Position numbers and translations under genes: made by a program
Part shown: one piece after another, positions 61,700 to 64,000 of the stretch
Layout: the number at the start of each line of letters is the position of its first letter
Position numbering within the stretch: position 1 is the first letter of the stretch
Notes under the pieces: generated by a model
Seen by the model: only the letters and a program-made list of their open reading frames with translations
What the model was told of the DNA's origin: nothing
Databases searched by the model: none
Assembly: GCF_001281525.1 (NCBI RefSeq)
Contig: NZ_LGCI01000005.1
Coordinates: 1,360,824 to 1,424,823 of the forward strand
Reading direction: 5' to 3'
Length of the DNA: 64,000 nt
Origin: Lysinibacillus macroides
GTDB taxonomy: Bacteria; Bacillota; Bacilli; Bacillales_A; Planococcaceae

Positions 61700-63298
61700 A
61701 TGCTAACATATGAGCTACTGGATACAAGGCTACTAGCCGATGAAGGAATGATTAGTCCTGTGGTGCTGACAGGGATGTTTCCGATGATTATTATTCCTAC
61801 GCAACCGATAGTCATTCAAGCAGAGAAACATGCTTGTCGAATAGGCAAAGGGCAATTTATCTTGCTTCTATACCCAGAGCAGGGTATTTATATAGTCCCA
61901 AGTGAGGGTGAAGAATTGGCTCCTGTTTATAGCATTTCCTTTAACAGCTATCGGTTGGCAAAACGTGAAAAAGATACGCTATTATATGAAAAGGATACAA
62001 CACATTTGCCTGCGCATGGACAGATCATGGAATTTCCACGATATGCGGAGGGACTGCTAAAAAAATTAATGGAGCAGTTTCAGCAGACACAAAGACCACA
62101 TGCTACTCCTAAGCTTCATTTGCTTCTACATGAGTTACTCGATACGATTTTTGAAAGAAAGAGCATCGATATCAGCTTTGTGACAAACGATCAAGCAATT
62201 CAGCAGGCTGTTACCTATATTAAACAGCATTTTGAAGCACCCCTAACGCGTTCTTTTATGGCCAATATGACGGGTTTTAACGAAAGCTATTTTTCCTCAT
62301 TGTTTAAGAAGGAAACAGGGTGGAGCTTTGCTGAGTATGTAAATCAAATACGAATTGATCAAGCAAAGCTTATGCTACTCGGAACAAATGATAAATTACA
62401 GGATATTGCATTGAAAACAGGATTCGCAGATGGCTCATATTTGGGAAAAACGTTCACCAAGTACGTACATCTGTCACCTAGTAGTTTTCGCAAAAGGAAG
62501 CATACAAACCGTATAGTCAGTATACAATTTCTTGGGGCATTACTGGCTTTAAAAATTCAGCCTCTTGCTACTACACGAGAGCTACTTCAATCATCCCAGC
62601 TGTTACACAAACGAGTGCCAGATATTGTAGAGATAGCGTCCTTTGACCAAATCGAAGTGATACAACAATTAGACCCAGAGTTAATCGTGGCTCCAACTTA
62701 TTTATATAATTATCCTGATATATTGAAGGCACTCGAACAAATTGCCCCTGTTTTGATGATTCCTTGGGGACAGTTGGACAAGCTTGAGGAGGTGCGACTG
62801 CTTGGGAGACTTTTTGGGCGAGTACAAGAGACTGAGGAGTGGATTGCGAGGTTGCAGCAAATAGCGATGGGAGCAAGAAAAGCCATCACTCCCATTATCG
62901 AGTCTGGCACAACAGCAGGGATCTTTGAATTAGGTCACGATAATTTATGGCTAATGCCTTATTTATCGGTTCGCTCTGCCTATACGCTATATCAGCTTTT
63001 AGGACTCAGTGCTCCTCAACGTATTCAGCAGGAGGTACTGCAAACAGGGAAACATCTTAAAGTCGAAGAGCAGGACCTCCCATTGTACGCGGCAAGTCAC
63101 ATGTTTTTAATTGTGCCAACGGATGATACGGAATCCTTCCGTGCCAAGCTGATGCAGCGCTCTGTGTGGCAACGATTAGTGCATGAACAAGGCTGTCAAT
63201 TGCACTTACTTAAGCTAAATGAGTTTTGGTTTGATGATGGTCTTTCATTAGAGCTTCAGCTTGACGTAATGGTAAAATTGTTAATGGAGCAAAGCTAA
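61700..63298 (+). CDS. Btr-like AraC regulator with fused siderophore-binding domain
   Basis: A 532-aa regulator. N-terminal cupin-like part (1-150); AraC-type double helix-turn-helix at about 170-270 (PLTRSFMANMTGFNESYFSS and LQDIALKTGFADGSYLGKTF); C-terminal 260 residues like a FepB/FeuA binding protein (QLDPELIVAPTYLYNYPDIL; LEQIAPVLMIPWGQLDKLEE). This is the build of B. subtilis Btr, which binds ferric bacillibactin and switches on feuABC. The siderophore-binding lipoprotein gene lies right after it. Iron-box or siderophore control of btr itself is not seen. Confidence 0.9.
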   Translation: MLTYELLDTRLLADEGMISPVVLTGMFPMIIIPTQPIVIQAEKHACRIGKGQFILLLYPEQGIYIVPSEGEELAPVYSISFNSYRLAKREKDTLLYEKDTTHLPAHGQIMEFPRYAEGLLKKLMEQFQQTQRPHATPKLHLLLHELLDTIFERKSIDISFVTNDQAIQQAVTYIKQHFEAPLTRSFMANMTGFNESYFSSLFKKETGWSFAEYVNQIRIDQAKLMLLGTNDKLQDIALKTGFADGSYLGKTFTKYVHLSPSSFRKRKHTNRIVSIQFLGALLALKIQPLATTRELLQSSQLLHKRVPDIVEIASFDQIEVIQQLDPELIVAPTYLYNYPDILKALEQIAPVLMIPWGQLDKLEEVRLLGRLFGRVQETEEWIARLQQIAMGARKAITPIIESGTTAGIFELGHDNLWLMPYLSVRSAYTLYQLLGLSAPQRIQQEVLQTGKHLKVEEQDLPLYAASHMFLIVPTDDTESFRAKLMQRSVWQRLVHEQGCQLHLLKLNEFWFDDGLSLELQLDVMVKLLMEQS

Positions 63299-63338
63299 AT
63301 CCAACAATTTTCCCTATGAAACATCCAATTTATAGACA

Positions 63339-63399
63339 TTGTCCTTGTACAAGACTGTCTTTATAATGAATATATCATCGCGAATGATAATCATTATCA
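63339..63399 (+). promoter_or_regulatory. Promoter and Fur box of the siderophore-binding gene
   Basis: TTGTCC (63339-63344), 17 nt, TATAAT (63362-63367), then GCGAATGATAATCATTATC (63380-63398), 17 of 19 positions of the Fur box. Iron-bound Fur would sit just downstream of the start of transcription. Confidence 0.88.
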
Positions 63400-63416
63400 A
63401 ACAAGGAGGTATAATC

Positions 63417-64000
63417 TTGTACTTACATAAGCTATTAAAATCGATATTATTTCTTGCTTTAATTGCTATACTTACTGCTTGTGGCAATGCGCATGATAGC
63501 ACAAATAGCGACTCGTCCACAAAAGCTGAAACATCAGAGTCAGCAACAAAAATAATCAAAACAAAGCGTGGTGATCTTGAAATGCCACGTCATCCGCAGC
63601 GTATTGTGACGGATGGCTATTTACCAGAGCTGCTTGTGCTAGGTGTGAAGCCGGTCGGTTCGACGCAATGGGATTTGGAGAACAAAGTCATTCAGGATCA
63701 GATTGATGGAATTGAATCAACTGGAGAGCGATCATTGGAGACAATTGTACAATTGAAACCAGATTTAATTATCACTTGGGTGAGTGATGAAAAGATACTT
63801 CAGCAGTATGAAAAAATCGCACCAACGCTTGCACTCCCTTATAGCTCTTCAGGTGATATTTATGAAATTATGCGTCGTTTGGGTGATGCTTTAGATAAAA
63901 AAGAGGAAGCCGAACAATGGATTAAGCACTTAGATAAGATAGCAGCGGAAGCACGAGCACAGCTTGTAGATATTATGAAGCCAGATGATACATTTGCACT
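63417..64000 (+). CDS. Iron-siderophore ABC transporter binding lipoprotein (cut by window edge)
   Basis: TTG 63417 follows AAGGAGGTATAATC, an excellent site. The first 194 residues are seen: signal peptide with lipobox LTAC (Cys near 22), a Ser/Thr linker, then the FepB-like lobe: MPRHPQRIVTDGYLPELLVL, GVKPVGSTQWDLENKV and LKPDLIITWVSDEKILQQYE. It binds a ferric siderophore outside the membrane. The Fur box and the Btr-like regulator before it agree. The permease genes probably follow beyond the window. Confidence 0.9.
   Translation, partial: MYLHKLLKSILFLALIAILTACGNAHDSTNSDSSTKAETSESATKIIKTKRGDLEMPRHPQRIVTDGYLPELLVLGVKPVGSTQWDLENKVIQDQIDGIESTGERSLETIVQLKPDLIITWVSDEKILQQYEKIAPTLALPYSSSGDIYEIMRRLGDALDKKEEAEQWIKHLDKIAAEARAQLVDIMKPDDTFA

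Overview
The window looks like the chromosome of a low-GC, spore-forming Bacillales bacterium, most likely Lysinibacillus or a close relative. The grounds are AT-rich DNA, strong AAGGAGG ribosome binding sites, a T-box leader, cobalamin riboswitches, a Spo0E-type peptide, SLH and YpjP/YpmR/YpmS/YozE families, and a dfrA - hemolysin III - degV - ypmR - ypmS - msrA - msrB order that resembles the B. subtilis thyB/dfrA/msr neighbourhood. All family names are from reading the protein sequences; no database was searched.

Layout. 0-13 kb: a transposase fragment, a decayed PepSY-like gene, ypjP, small membrane and secreted proteins, a FusB/FusC-type EF-G-binding protein behind a short leader peptide, a MarR/DUF3147 pair, and a T-box-controlled ThrZ-type threonyl-tRNA synthetase. 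13-21 kb: a 42-bp tandem repeat, a cold-shock gene, a ComP/ComA-like two-component system facing a membrane-protein gene across phased operator-like boxes, thyA, and an ECF sigma/anti-sigma pair. 21-32 kb: aspA, then a complete-looking catabolic cluster (MFS transporter; VOC extradiol dioxygenase, GalB-like PIG-L protein, GalC-like aldolase, RidA, TRAP transporter DctPQM, GntR regulator) with matching palindromes at its two divergent promoters. 32-37 kb: two cobalamin riboswitches, one before a 41-codon ORF and one before a BtuF-like lipoprotein, with a TetM-like GTPase and a siroheme-reductase-like protein. 37-50 kb: mostly core genes (S9 peptidase, RlmI-like methyltransferase, esterase, dfrA, hlyIII, degV, ypmR, ypmS, msrA, msrB, chemoreceptor, yozE, deoD), plus a second 42-bp array related to the first.

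50-61.5 kb is an accessory zone full of wreckage: a dead IS3 element, a csp gene with a terminator-like leader, a frameshifted Ig-like secreted protein, an SLH protein, immunity-like pseudogenes and small membrane proteins, a second decayed copy of the deoD 3' end, a serine hydrolase, a lone ScoMcrA-head-like protein and an IS630 element. 61.7-64 kb is an iron-uptake locus: a Btr-like AraC regulator with a fused binding-protein domain, then a Fur-box-controlled siderophore-binding lipoprotein that runs off the window.

The most interesting items are the catabolic cluster with its shared operator, the fusidic-acid-resistance-type gene with a legible leader-peptide attenuator, the four boxes spaced 22-23 bp between the ComP-like kinase and its divergent neighbour, the dispersed 42-bp repeat family, and several intact very small genes (23, 53, 59 and 41 aa).
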